Shown here in pieces: positions 1-8,662 of a stretch of 64,000 bases of DNA; the stretch's first letter is position 1, and each line of letters starts with the position of its first letter. Made by a program: the position numbers and the translations under genes. The stretch is from Streptomyces sp. NRRL S-340 (GTDB lineage: Bacteria > Actinomycetota > Actinomycetes > Streptomycetales > Streptomycetaceae), in the NCBI RefSeq assembly GCF_000720185.1, contig NZ_JOIY01000006.1, positions 1-64,000 of the forward strand, given 5' to 3'. The notes under the pieces were generated by a model. The model was not told the origin of the DNA and searched no databases. It worked only from the letters and a program-made list of their open reading frames with translations.

Positions 1-65
1 CCCGTTCCCACTTCCCTCCGCCCCCGTCCCCCCGCCCGGGCGATACGCGCGCTAAGGAGCCCGCG

Positions 66-2321
66 ATGAGTGACATGATCACCGCGGACCTGGTCGACCT
101 CGACCTGTCCGCCGACACCAAGGAGGCGGCGGCGCGCGCCCTCGCCGAACGCATGGTGGCCCAGGGCCGGGTGACCGACCTGGACGGCTTCCTCGCGGAC
201 GTCGCCGCCCGCGAGGCGCAGATGCCGACCGGCCTCGACGGCGGCATCGGCATCCCGCACTGCCGCAGCGCGCACGTCACCGAGCCGACGCTCGCCTTCG
301 GACGCAGCGCCGCCGGGATCGACTTCGGCGCACCGGACGGTCCCGCCGACCTGATCTTCCTGATCGCCGCTCCCGCGGGCGCCGACGACGCCCATCTGAC
401 CATCCTGTCCTCGCTGGCCCGGCAGCTGATGAACACCGGGTTCACCGACGCGCTGCGGTCGGCGGGCGACGCGGCGACGGCGGCGGCGCTGATCCGCGGC
501 GACGAGAGCCCGGCGGTCGGCGCCGGGACAGGCGTGAGCGCGCAGAGCCGTACGGCTGCCGAGAGCCGTACCACCGACCCGGAGAACCCGGAGAACCCGG
601 AGAACCCGGAGAACCCGGCGAACCCGGAGAACTCGCAGCAGCCGGAGGTCTCGGAGAAGCCGCAGCACTCCGGGACCCCCGGGACCTCCGGGACCTCCGG
701 GGGCACCAGGGACTCCGTCGCGGCGCCGGCGGCGGCCTCCGCCGGCGCCGCGACGGGCACCTCCGCCAGCCCGTCCGCCCCCGGGGCGGAACCCGCGCCC
801 CTGTCCGCGCCCCCGTTCCGGATCGTCGCCGTCACCTCCTGCCCCACCGGTATCGCGCACACCTACATGGCGGCCGAGTCGCTGGAGAACGCCGGCCGCG
901 AGGCAGGCGTCGAACTGGTCGTCGAGACGCAGGGCTCGGCCGGGTTCACCCGGCTCGACCCGGCCGTGATCGCGGCGGCCGACGGCGTGATCTTCGCCCA
1001 CGACGTCCCCGTACGGGACAAGCACCGCTTCGCCGGGAAGCCGACCGTCGACGTCGGCGTCAAGGCGGGCATCAACCGGCCCGGCGAGCTGATCGGGGAG
1101 GTGCGCGGCAAGGCCGCGCGGGGCGAGGTGAGCGCGGCGGCGGCACCCGGCGGCACGCCCGTCGAGCGGGCCGGTGAGGCGGGGGAGGGCTACGGCACCA
1201 AGCTGCGCAAGTGGCTGATGTCCGGTGTCAGTTACATGGTCCCCTTCGTCGCGGCGGGCGGCCTGCTGATCGCTCTCGGCTTCGCGATCGGCGGGTACAG
1301 GATCAACAAGGCGCCGTCGGTCATGGACCACTTCGTCTGGACCCAGTCCGACAGCTGGGCGGCACTGCTGTTCCAGATCGGAGGGGTGGCCTTCGCCTTC
1401 CTCGTCCCGGTCCTGGCCGGCTACATCGCCTACGGCATGGCCGACCGGCCCGGCCTGGTCCCGGGCTTCGTCGGCGGCTCGATCGCCCTCACGATCAACG
1501 CGGGTTTCCTGGGCGGCCTGGCGGCCGGTCTGATCTCGGGCGGCGTGGTGATGGCCGTCCAGAAGGTCCGCATCCCGGCGGCGCTGCGCGGCATCATGCC
1601 GGTGGTGGTGATCCCGCTGATCTCCTCGGCGGTCGTCGGGTTCCTGATGTTCGTGGTCATCGGCAAACCCATCGCCACCGCGCAGAAGGGCATGACCGAC
1701 TGGCTCAACGGCCTCACCGGCAGCAACGCCGTCCTGCTCGGCGCGCTGCTGGGCCTGATGATGTGCTTCGACCTCGGCGGTCCGGTCAACAAGGTCGCCT
1801 ACACCTTCGCCACCGCCGGGATCGCGGTCTCGGACCCGAGCGACTCCGCGATGAAGATCATGGCGGCGGTGATGGCGGCGGGCATGGTGCCGCCGCTGGC
1901 GATGGCCCTGGCCACGACCGTGCGCGGCCGGCTCTTCACGCACACCGAACGCGAGAACGGCAAGGCCGCCTGGGTGCTGGGCGCCTCCTTCATCTCCGAG
2001 GGCGCCATCCCGTTCGCGGCGGCCGACCCGCTGCGCGTGATCCCCGCCTCGATGGTCGGCGGCGCGCTCACCGGCGCCCTGTCGATGACCTTCGGCGCCA
2101 CGCTGCGCGCCCCGCACGGCGGCATCTTCGTCGTCCCGCTGATCGGCAACCCGTTCTTCTACCTGATCGCCGTCGCGGCCGGCGTCTGCGCCACCACCGC
2201 GCTGGTGGTGGCCCTGAAGACGCTGGGGGCGTCCCGGCAGGGCGGTGCGGGCGCGGCGGACGGCGACGACGAGGGCGGGCGGACCGCGTCGGCACACGGC
2301 AAGCAGCCGGTGGCGGCCTGA
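66..2321 (+). CDS. fruA: Fructose-specific PTS permease, fused EIIA-EIIB-EIIC
   Basis: Imports fructose and phosphorylates it to fructose 1-phosphate at the membrane, using phosphate from HPr. The 751-residue protein has three domains in order. EIIA (about residues 1-150) carries the phospho-His motif GIPHCR, with His65. EIIB (about 255-355) carries VTSCPTGIAHTYMA, with Cys259 as the phospho-site. EIIC (about 375-735) is multi-membrane-spanning. The EIIA-EIIB linker (about 170-250) is low complexity: 9-bp repeats encode a run of Asn-Pro-Glu units, followed by Gly-Thr-Ser and Ala-Pro stretches. The ATG follows TAAGGAG with good spacing. In streptomycetes a fruR-fruK pair usually lies just upstream; the window begins too late to show it. 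Confidence 0.95.
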   Translation: MSDMITADLVDLDLSADTKEAAARALAERMVAQGRVTDLDGFLADVAAREAQMPTGLDGGIGIPHCRSAHVTEPTLAFGRSAAGIDFGAPDGPADLIFLIAAPAGADDAHLTILSSLARQLMNTGFTDALRSAGDAATAAALIRGDESPAVGAGTGVSAQSRTAAESRTTDPENPENPENPENPANPENSQQPEVSEKPQHSGTPGTSGTSGGTRDSVAAPAAASAGAATGTSASPSAPGAEPAPLSAPPFRIVAVTSCPTGIAHTYMAAESLENAGREAGVELVVETQGSAGFTRLDPAVIAAADGVIFAHDVPVRDKHRFAGKPTVDVGVKAGINRPGELIGEVRGKAARGEVSAAAAPGGTPVERAGEAGEGYGTKLRKWLMSGVSYMVPFVAAGGLLIALGFAIGGYRINKAPSVMDHFVWTQSDSWAALLFQIGGVAFAFLVPVLAGYIAYGMADRPGLVPGFVGGSIALTINAGFLGGLAAGLISGGVVMAVQKVRIPAALRGIMPVVVIPLISSAVVGFLMFVVIGKPIATAQKGMTDWLNGLTGSNAVLLGALLGLMMCFDLGGPVNKVAYTFATAGIAVSDPSDSAMKIMAAVMAAGMVPPLAMALATTVRGRLFTHTERENGKAAWVLGASFISEGAIPFAAADPLRVIPASMVGGALTGALSMTFGATLRAPHGGIFVVPLIGNPFFYLIAVAAGVCATTALVVALKTLGASRQGGAGAADGDDEGGRTASAHGKQPVAA

Positions 2322-2431
2322 CCGCACCGACCGCATCCTGCCTGTTTGAGGTGCTGTGAGTAGTTCACGTCACCTGCGAGATACGTCACGGTCCGGGGCC
2401 AACGTCCCGGACCGTGGTGTTCACTTGAGAC

Positions 2432-2686
2432 ATGCCTGAGCACGTCCCGTTCCTGGTCTGGTTCGGTGTGGTCCTGCCCGCCGTGCTGATCCTCCTGTGC
2501 GCCGTCGGCCTCGCCGGTTACCGCTTCGGTCTCCGGTTCGAGATCCGCCGCAGACCGCACCCGGCCGCTCTGCGCGCCCTGCCCGCCCAGCGAGCCTCCG
2601 GCCCCCACCGGGAGTACGTCGAACTGACCCCGGCGGAGCGGGACGCCTTCGCCGGCCTGGTACGCCGGCTCAGCGACGGCCGCTGA
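2432..2686 (+). CDS. Small single-span membrane protein, unknown function
   Basis: An 84-residue protein not recognised as a named family. Residues about 7-30 form one strong hydrophobic segment (LVWFGVVLPAVLILLCAVGL). An arginine-rich juxtamembrane stretch follows, then a short soluble tail (TPAERDAFAGLVRRL), suggesting N-out/C-in topology. It lies 110 nt after fruA on the same strand and converges on the next gene. No clear ribosome binding site precedes the ATG, so the exact start is uncertain. It is kept as real because its hydrophobic pattern and codon use fit a coding frame better than the overlapping frames do. Confidence 0.6.
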   Translation: MPEHVPFLVWFGVVLPAVLILLCAVGLAGYRFGLRFEIRRRPHPAALRALPAQRASGPHREYVELTPAERDAFAGLVRRLSDGR

Positions 2687-2826
2687 CGGCCGCCGACCGG
2701 CCGACCGCGCGGCGACCGGCCGACCGCGTGGCGCCCAGGGCGACCGCGCCGCCGTCGTCCGCGCCGCCCGCCGCCGTCTGCGTCGTGTGGCCCGCCGCCG
2801 TCGGCCGGGCCGTGCCGTCCGGCCGC

Positions 2827-3573
2827 TCAGGAGACCTGGGCCGCCCGCCGCTCCATGGCGTCCCGCGCCGCTTTCTGCGTGGTGTACACCTCGCACATGT
2901 GACGGCCGTCGGGCGTCGCCGTGTGCTCCACCTCCCACAGCGAGACCTCCACGCCGTCACGCAGCAGGAAGGCGTGTTCGTACAGCGAGTAGCCGAGGCC
3001 GGTACGCCCCGCGCGGCAGGGACGGCCGAAGGCCTGCGTGATCCGGTGTCCGCACGCCGTCTCCAGCAGTGCGGCGGTCTCCTCGCCGGGCCGGTCCGCG
3101 TTCTCCGCGCGCCGCAGGAGCCGTCGGGCGTGGTCGGCCGCGTCGCCGGGAGCGTACGCGTGCCGGGCCTCGGGCAGGGCCGAGAGCTGCACCAGCACCG
3201 GCTGCTCGAACCGCGGGGAGTCCGGCGGCAGCGGCAGCCGCCCGGTGGCCGTGCCCAGCTCCTCCTCGTCGAGGTACACCTCGTGCTGCGGCTCGCCGCC
3301 GGGGGCGGTGTTGTGCACCAGCTCCCAGAGGGTGAGCGCCGATCCGTCGGCGAGCAGCCAGGTGTGCCGGTACGTCTCGCGGTGCAGGCCCGCGCTGTGG
3401 TGCGCGGAGTGCAGCGAGCCGTCGTACGCCAGCGCGCAGTCCAGTGCGCGGATCGTCTCGTCGGGCAGCTCGAAGGAGTTCAGCGCGCGACCGAGGAGCC
3501 GCGCGAGCTGCTCCTCCGGAGACTCGGGCGACCGGTGTGGTTCGTACGCGGTCGTCTCGTACGGAACGCTCAA
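2827..3573 (-). CDS. Conserved Streptomyces protein, DUF6227-like
   Basis: A 248-residue soluble acidic protein with no signal peptide or membrane segment. The opening (SPEEQLARLLGRALNSFELP) and the two WxLxDGSALTLWELxHN-like units resemble a Streptomyces-restricted family I remember as DUF6227; its function is unknown. The two halves look related: HRETYRHTWLLADGSALTLWELVHN near residues 64-88 and YSLYEHAFLLRDGVEVSLWEVEHT near 195-218, suggesting an internal duplication. The start is TTG, chosen because GGGAGA precedes it by about 5 nt. It lies downstream of the L,D-transpeptidase on the same strand but behind a strong terminator, so it is probably transcribed separately. Confidence 0.75.
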   Translation of the reverse strand: MSVPYETTAYEPHRSPESPEEQLARLLGRALNSFELPDETIRALDCALAYDGSLHSAHHSAGLHRETYRHTWLLADGSALTLWELVHNTAPGGEPQHEVYLDEEELGTATGRLPLPPDSPRFEQPVLVQLSALPEARHAYAPGDAADHARRLLRRAENADRPGEETAALLETACGHRITQAFGRPCRAGRTGLGYSLYEHAFLLRDGVEVSLWEVEHTATPDGRHMCEVYTTQKAARDAMERRAAQVS

Positions 3574-3668
3574 GGTTTCTCCCGGCGTTGCTGCATGTCA
3601 CCTTGTGGGTGCATACCGTAGCCCCTCGGCAGGACATCATGTCCGGGAACCGAGAAAACGTACGGCGG

Positions 3669-3710
3669 AAAAACGGCCGGGCCGCACGAGGAGTTCCCGT
3701 ACGGCCCGGC
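3669..3710 (-). terminator. Intrinsic terminator after the L,D-transpeptidase gene
   Basis: A perfect 9-bp stem (GCCGGGCCG at 3676-3684, CGGCCCGGC at 3702-3710) with a 17-nt loop. On the minus strand it is followed by a run of five T at 3673-3669. This is a classic rho-independent terminator, unusual in this GC-rich window for having a real U-tract. Confidence 0.85.
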
Positions 3711-3815
3711 ATTTCGTCGAAATCCGCTGCTCAGCGGCCCGTTGGTGCACTCGGCGGCGCCTTGCCGGACCAGCGTCCGGTGGGCCCTGCTGGGCCCGTC
3801 ACGGGGCGGGAGCGG

Positions 3816-5039
3816 TCAGGCGGCGCTTCCGGCGGTCCACTCGCTCCACGACATGTTCCAGCCGTTGAGGCCGTTGTCCGGGGCGACCGTCTTGTCGGGG
3901 GAGTGCTTCACGATCACGACGTCGCCGATGAGCGAGCTGTCGTAGAACCACTTGGCGGGGGTGTCGCCCTGCGCGCCTCGCGCGTCCCGCAGGCCGACGC
4001 AGCCGTGGCTGGTGCCGGAGTTGCCGAAGGGCGGGTTGCCCGGGTTGTACCAGTAGTTGCCGTGGATGAAGGTGCCGGACGTCGTCAGACGCATCGCGTG
4101 CGGCACGTCCGGGATGTCGTACTCGCCGCCCAGGCCGACCGTCTGGCTGTTCATGCGGGTCTGGATGAACTTCTCCGAGATCACCATCTGCCCGTTGTAG
4201 GTGGTGTGCTCGGGGCTGCCCGTGGAGACCGGGATCGACTTGACGGTCTGTCCGTCGCGGACGACCGTCATGGTCTGCGTGTTGACGTCGACCGTGGAGA
4301 CCTGGGAGCGGCCGATCGTGAAGTTCACCGTCTTCTTCTGCACGCCGTAGACGCCGTTCGCGCCCTGCACGCCGTCCAGGTCGATCTTCATCGTGACCTT
4401 GGAGCCGGCCTTCCAGTAGTCCTGGGGGCGGAAGTCGAGCCGCTGGGCGCCGAACCAGTGGCCGACCACCTGCTGGCCGCTGCTGGAGGTCACCGTGATG
4501 TGCGACTGCACGGCCTTCTTGTCGGTGATCACCTTGTCGAAGTTGAACGACACCGGCATGCCGACGCCCACCGTCGTGCCGTTGTCCGGCGTGTACGTCC
4601 CGATGAAGCTGTTCTTCGTGGTGACCGTCGTGAAGATGGAGTTCGCGGCGGCGACGCGGCCGCCGTCGTCCTTCGCCGTCGCCGAGATCCGGTACTTCGT
4701 CCCGCGGTCCAACTGCTCCTTCGGCTTCCAGGTGGAACCGTCGGACGAGATCGACCCCGGCACGTCCTTGCCCGAACCGGCGACGGTCATCTTCACCTCG
4801 GTCAGCTTCCCGTCGCTGACCTTCACGCCGGTCGCGTTGATCGACGCTCCGGTCGAACCGTCCTTGGCCGAGATGTCGATCTTGGCCGTGGACGTCTTGA
4901 CGGTGTCCTTGCCGCCGCCGCCCTTGCCGTCGTCGTCGGCCTTGGCGTCGCCGCCGCATCCGGTGAGGGTGAGGGTGCCGACCATCAGGGCGGCACAGGC
5001 CCCCAGTATGCGCCGCGCTGCTATGTCCGGCGTTGTCAC
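3816..5039 (-). CDS. L,D-transpeptidase lipoprotein (YkuD family)
   Basis: Forms 3-3 peptidoglycan cross-links or attaches proteins to the wall outside the membrane. With the chosen start it is 407 residues. A lipoprotein signal (ARRILGACAALMVGTLTLTGC) ends in an LTGC lipobox, followed by a Gly/Asp/Lys-rich tether, two Ig-like domains (about residues 50-260) and a C-terminal YkuD domain. The catalytic motif is HGCVGLRD, with Cys347. The GTG at 5039 was preferred over an upstream in-frame start near 5162 because GGAG lies 9 nt before it and it places the signal peptide at the N-terminus. Architecture matches mycobacterial LdtMt2-type enzymes. A terminator follows the stop. Confidence 0.92.
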   Translation of the reverse strand: MTTPDIAARRILGACAALMVGTLTLTGCGGDAKADDDGKGGGGKDTVKTSTAKIDISAKDGSTGASINATGVKVSDGKLTEVKMTVAGSGKDVPGSISSDGSTWKPKEQLDRGTKYRISATAKDDGGRVAAANSIFTTVTTKNSFIGTYTPDNGTTVGVGMPVSFNFDKVITDKKAVQSHITVTSSSGQQVVGHWFGAQRLDFRPQDYWKAGSKVTMKIDLDGVQGANGVYGVQKKTVNFTIGRSQVSTVDVNTQTMTVVRDGQTVKSIPVSTGSPEHTTYNGQMVISEKFIQTRMNSQTVGLGGEYDIPDVPHAMRLTTSGTFIHGNYWYNPGNPPFGNSGTSHGCVGLRDARGAQGDTPAKWFYDSSLIGDVVIVKHSPDKTVAPDNGLNGWNMSWSEWTAGSAA

Positions 5040-5276
5040 GGGCTGCTCCAGGTCGTGTGAAGTGAGTGGTTGGCTGCAGTGCGTGGATAGAGAGGCGGCC
5101 GACCCCTCGCGGGGTTCCCGCTGGTCCGGCCGAAAGACCGTCACGTGACAGAACCGGGACAATCGACGCCCCCATGAGATCTCCGGCCGGCCCGACGGCC
5201 CGCCCGGCAGGCGTAGTTGCCCTGTATGTCCCGCACTGTCCCCCCTTGTCGCCGGGCCCGTCTCACCGCGCCCGGA

Positions 5277-6410
5277 TCACTGCCTCCCGTACAACTCCTG
5301 ATAGGCCGGCCATGTTCCGCCGGGTCCGTCCACCGACTCGGCGGCGCGCACCGCGCGTACGATCGCGCGGGTCACGACGTCCGCTCCGGCGGCGAGCACG
5401 TCGTTCAGGGCGAGGGGCCCTCCGCGGACGAGCGAGCCGGACGAACCGGGTGCGGGCGGGGCGGTACGGGGCGAGGCGGGGCCGGGTGAGCCGGGGCCGG
5501 GTGAGTGGCGTTCGGGTGAGCCGGGGTCAGGGGCGAGCGGGCGCGCGCCGGTGGCCAGCGCGAACACCGTGTCCCCGTCGTTGAGAAGGTGCACCGGCCG
5601 GACGGCGCGTGCGATGCCGTCGTGCGCGGTGCCGGCGAGTTTCTGCGCCTGTGCCTTCGTCAGGTCGGCGTCGGTCGCGACCACCGCGAGCGTCGTGTTC
5701 AGCGGGGGCGGAGCACTGCGGGCGACGGCTTCGGCGAGCCGCCGACGCGCCGCCTCGTGCACCCGCGCGTCGGGATACTCCACCCGCCCCTGGAACAACT
5801 CGCCGTACAGCACCCCGGTTTCGGGGTCCACGGCCGATCCCGCCGCGTTGGCCACGACGAGCGCCGCCACCGTGACACCCGAGGCGAGCACCGTGCTCGC
5901 GCTGCCCACCCCGCCCTTGACCGGCCCCACGGCCGCTCCTGTCCCCGCACCGACGCACCCCTGTGCCACCGGGGAGCCCGGCGCGCTCGCGGCGGCGGCC
6001 TCGACCGCGGCACGTCCGGTGGCCGCGTCCGGCCGGGCCCGGAAGTCGCCTCCCCGCCCCAGGTCGAACACACAGGCCGCGGGCACCACCGGCACCACGT
6101 GGGAGGGGCCGGGCCCCACCCGCACCCCGCGCCCGCGCTCCTCCAGCCAGGCCATCACCCCCGATGCGGCGTCCAGCCCGTACGCGCTGCCGCCGGTCAG
6201 AACGACCGCCTCCACCGTCCGCACCAGATTGCGGGGGTCCAGGGCGTCGGTCTCCTTGGTGCCGGGTCCCCCGCCGCGCACGTCCACGGCGGCGACGGCA
6301 CCGCCCTCCGGGGCCAGCACGACCGTCGTCCCGGTGAGCCACCCGCCGCCCGTGCGGGTCGCGTGGCCCACCCGCATCCCGGCGACATCCGTCAAAGCGT
6401 CCACTGTCAT
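5277..6410 (-). CDS. P1/S58-family autoproteolytic hydrolase, NylC/DmpA-like
   Basis: A 377-residue N-terminal-nucleophile hydrolase of the family that includes 6-aminohexanoate-oligomer hydrolase NylC and D-aminopeptidase DmpA; these self-cleave to expose a Thr or Ser nucleophile. Family features are TDVAGMRVGHAT at the start, a Gly-rich DVRGGGPGTKETD segment, and LTGGSAYGLDAASGVM near 71-88. The predicted cleavage is Asn238/Thr239 in LNTTLAVVATDADLTK, equivalent to the NylC processing site. A Pro/Gly/Ser-rich insert near residues 290-325 is absent from typical members. No signal peptide, so cytoplasmic. The natural substrate cannot be read from sequence. The start ATG lacks a clear SD. Confidence 0.85.
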   Translation of the reverse strand: MTVDALTDVAGMRVGHATRTGGGWLTGTTVVLAPEGGAVAAVDVRGGGPGTKETDALDPRNLVRTVEAVVLTGGSAYGLDAASGVMAWLEERGRGVRVGPGPSHVVPVVPAACVFDLGRGGDFRARPDAATGRAAVEAAAASAPGSPVAQGCVGAGTGAAVGPVKGGVGSASTVLASGVTVAALVVANAAGSAVDPETGVLYGELFQGRVEYPDARVHEAARRRLAEAVARSAPPPLNTTLAVVATDADLTKAQAQKLAGTAHDGIARAVRPVHLLNDGDTVFALATGARPLAPDPGSPERHSPGPGSPGPASPRTAPPAPGSSGSLVRGGPLALNDVLAAGADVVTRAIVRAVRAAESVDGPGGTWPAYQELYGRQ

Positions 6411-6475
6411 GCGCGTCAGTCTCCCCGGCGCCCGGCCCGGTCGCGGGCGCGAAGCCCCGGGGACCGCCGAGAACG

Positions 6476-7735
6476 TCAGGCCGCCTGGTGCTCCGCCCGG
6501 TCCCCGCCCGGCCCGGCGCCGCCCGGCCCGGCGGTCATCCGCGCGGTCAGGACGACACCGGCCGTCACGGCGAGGGCGGAGACGAGACCTGCCGCGAGCA
6601 CCGCCCACCGGCCCAGGAAGGTGCAGCAGATCACCAGCAGGGCGGTGGTCGGCAGGACGAGCTGCTGGGCGATGCCCACCTTGAAGTGCCGGGCGTGCAG
6701 CGCCCAGACGGTGATCAGGTACAGCGCACTCGGCAGGGTCACGGCGGCGGACGCCTCCAGAGCCGACAGGTGGCTCTTGCCGGCGGCCTGCTCCACCGCC
6801 ACCTCCAGTCCCGCGCCGATCGCCGCCGCCGAGGCGAAGATCAGGTAGTGGCCGTATCCCCACAGGAACGACTCGTGGTTGGAGCGCAGATGGCCGTGGA
6901 TCGGCACCACGAAGTAGATCCACCAGGCGGAGAAGACGATCAGCAGGCCGCCCGCCGCGATCGGCAGCAGCTCGCCCAGCGCGAAGTGCTCGTCCGCGGC
7001 CGACTTCACCGCGACCGTGGCCGCCGAGACCGTCTCGCCCAGCACGATGATCGTGAACAGTCCGTACCGTTCGGCGATGTGGTGGGGATGCCAGGAGGTG
7101 GCGTGCGCCCTCTCCGCGTACACCGGCACCGACAGCTCCGCGAACACCATCACCAGGAACACCCACGGCCTGCCCGGTTCCGGCAGGAGCACCAGGCCCG
7201 CCCAGCCGATCTGGCACAGCAGCACGCCGGTCGCGTACCGGACCGCCATGCGGCGCTCCGCGCCCTCGGCGCACCGGGCCGCGCGCAGCCACTGGGAGGC
7301 CATCGCCACCCGCATGATCACGTAGCCGAGCCACACCAGGAAGAAGTCGTGCTGGGAGAAGGCGCGGGAGATGCCCGCCGCCAGCACCAGCACACCCGCG
7401 ATCTGCACCAGGGTGACGACCCGGTAGAGCACGTCGTCGTTGTCGTACGCCGAGGCGAACCACGTGAAGTTCATCCAGGCCCACCAGATGGCGAAGAACG
7501 CCATCGCGTAGTTCAGGATGCCCTGCCCGGCATGGCCCTCCGCCACGGCGTGGACCAGCTCGACGCCCGCCTGCGCGATCGCCACGACGAAGCACAGGTC
7601 GAAGAAGAGCTCCAGCGGTGAGGAGACCCGGTGGGACTCGTGTCGCCCGCGCGCGGTCAGCGGGCGCAGCGGCCGGGGGATGCGGGCGGGTTCCGGGGAG
7701 CCGGATCCCCGAGCGGAAGCGGAACTGGACGTCAT
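6476..7735 (-). CDS. Low temperature requirement protein A (LtrA) family membrane protein
   Basis: A 419-residue multi-spanning membrane protein. The family signature SPLELFFDLCFVVAIAQ occurs near residue 39 after a basic, Pro-rich cytoplasmic N-terminus. A conserved block with HHIAERYGLFTIIVLGETV lies mid-protein, and NHESFLWGYGHYLIF towards the C-terminal half. LtrA was named from a Listeria cold-growth locus; its biochemical role is not established. The ATG at 7735 is chosen; an in-frame GTG at 7747 would add four residues, and neither has a convincing SD. It is divergent from the small gene at 7810. Confidence 0.88.
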   Translation of the reverse strand: MTSSSASARGSGSPEPARIPRPLRPLTARGRHESHRVSSPLELFFDLCFVVAIAQAGVELVHAVAEGHAGQGILNYAMAFFAIWWAWMNFTWFASAYDNDDVLYRVVTLVQIAGVLVLAAGISRAFSQHDFFLVWLGYVIMRVAMASQWLRAARCAEGAERRMAVRYATGVLLCQIGWAGLVLLPEPGRPWVFLVMVFAELSVPVYAERAHATSWHPHHIAERYGLFTIIVLGETVSAATVAVKSAADEHFALGELLPIAAGGLLIVFSAWWIYFVVPIHGHLRSNHESFLWGYGHYLIFASAAAIGAGLEVAVEQAAGKSHLSALEASAAVTLPSALYLITVWALHARHFKVGIAQQLVLPTTALLVICCTFLGRWAVLAAGLVSALAVTAGVVLTARMTAGPGGAGPGGDRAEHQAA

Positions 7736-7809
7736 GGCACCCAGCACACCAGACGGCCGCCGGAAAATCCCGCGGGAGGCGCGTTCGCCGGGGACCGTAC
7801 CCTGGAGGC

Positions 7810-7980
7810 ATGAGCACTGCCCCCGAGCCGCGTGACCCGAAGAGCGCGCTGGTCTTCGACGATCCGCTGAACCAGCAGTCCACCGACGACACCGACCGGG
7901 GCTGGGGCGAGCGTCCGGACGGCGACGCCACCGCCGACCTCAAGCGCTTCCTCGACGAGAAGCCGCCGCACCACCTGTGA
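7810..7980 (+). CDS. Small conserved acidic protein (56 aa), leaderless
   Basis: A 56-residue hydrophilic protein (starts MSTAPEPRDPKSALVFDDP, ends FLDEKPPHHL) with no cysteines, membrane segment or known domain. From memory, similar short proteins ending in this KPPHHL-like tail occur across Streptomyces, which supports it being real; the function is unknown. A -10-like TACCCT (7797-7802) lies 7 nt before the ATG, whereas the GGAGG run is only 1 nt from the ATG and could not serve as a normal SD. Leaderless translation is therefore the likeliest reading. Divergent from ltrA. Confidence 0.72.
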   Translation: MSTAPEPRDPKSALVFDDPLNQQSTDDTDRGWGERPDGDATADLKRFLDEKPPHHL

Positions 7981-8044
7981 TCCCGCGGGCCGCCGCACCG
8001 CCTGCGCCACCGGGGGCCGCCGAAGCACCTGGAACCGAGACCCC

Positions 8045-8080
8045 ACCGGCCCGGTCGGCTCCACCGGCCCGGTCGGCTCC
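8045..8080. repeat. 18-bp perfect tandem duplication
   Basis: The unit ACCGGCCCGGTCGGCTCC occurs twice in tandem (8045-8062, 8063-8080) in the 160-nt gap between the small gene and the mscL stop. The surrounding sequence carries further imperfect GGTCCGGC-type units. No gene is seen in the gap. Confidence 0.8.
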
Positions 8081-8140
8081 GCCGGGGCGGGCCATCCGGC
8101 CGGTGCGGTCCATCCCGCCGGTCCGGTCCGCCCGTGACCG

Positions 8141-8605
8141 CTACACCCGCTCGTGCTCGCCGCCGCGCTGCGCGACCAGTTCGTCGCGGATCTCCTTGAG
8201 GACCTGCAGCTCGGTCACCTCGATGGCCGGCGTCCCCTGCACGCTCTCCTTGGCCTTCTTCCGGGCCTCCTGGCGGGCCAGGAACTTGGCCATGGGCAGG
8301 ACCATCATGAAGTAGACCACCGCCGCGGTGATCACGAACTGCAGGGTGGCGCCGAGCACCGAGCCCCACATGATCTGGATGCCCTGGTCGCCCTTGCAGG
8401 TGGAACTCAGGCACGAGCTGTAGTGGTCGAGGTTCTTGGTGCCGATCGCCCCGACGACCGGGTTGATCACGCCCTTCACCACGGAATTGACGATGTTGCT
8501 GAAGGCGGCGCCGACGACCACCGCGACTGCCAGATCGACGACGTTCCCGCGCATCAGGAAGGCCTTGAAGCCCTGCCAGACGCTCGGGTCCCTCTTCGTA
8601 CTCAC
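8141..8605 (-). CDS. mscL: Large-conductance mechanosensitive channel MscL
   Basis: Homopentameric channel in the cytoplasmic membrane that opens under high membrane tension to release solutes during hypo-osmotic shock. The family signature GFKAFLMRGNVVDLAVAVVVGAAFSNIVNS marks TM1, the pore helix. TM2 is LQFVITAAVVYFMMVLPM, followed by a charged helix (RQEARKKAKE). The periplasmic loop has two cysteines (SSCLSSTCKG). The start is taken as GTG 8605 because GAGGAG lies 9 nt upstream; an ATG at 8626 would add seven residues and has no SD. The C-terminus extends past the usual bundle with LQVLKEIRDELVAQR. Confidence 0.95.
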   Translation of the reverse strand: MSTKRDPSVWQGFKAFLMRGNVVDLAVAVVVGAAFSNIVNSVVKGVINPVVGAIGTKNLDHYSSCLSSTCKGDQGIQIMWGSVLGATLQFVITAAVVYFMMVLPMAKFLARQEARKKAKESVQGTPAIEVTELQVLKEIRDELVAQRGGEHERV

Positions 8606-8662
8606 CTCGGGACTCTCCTCGGGCATGCAGGTTGTACAACAAACAGCTCAGCAACCTATGGC

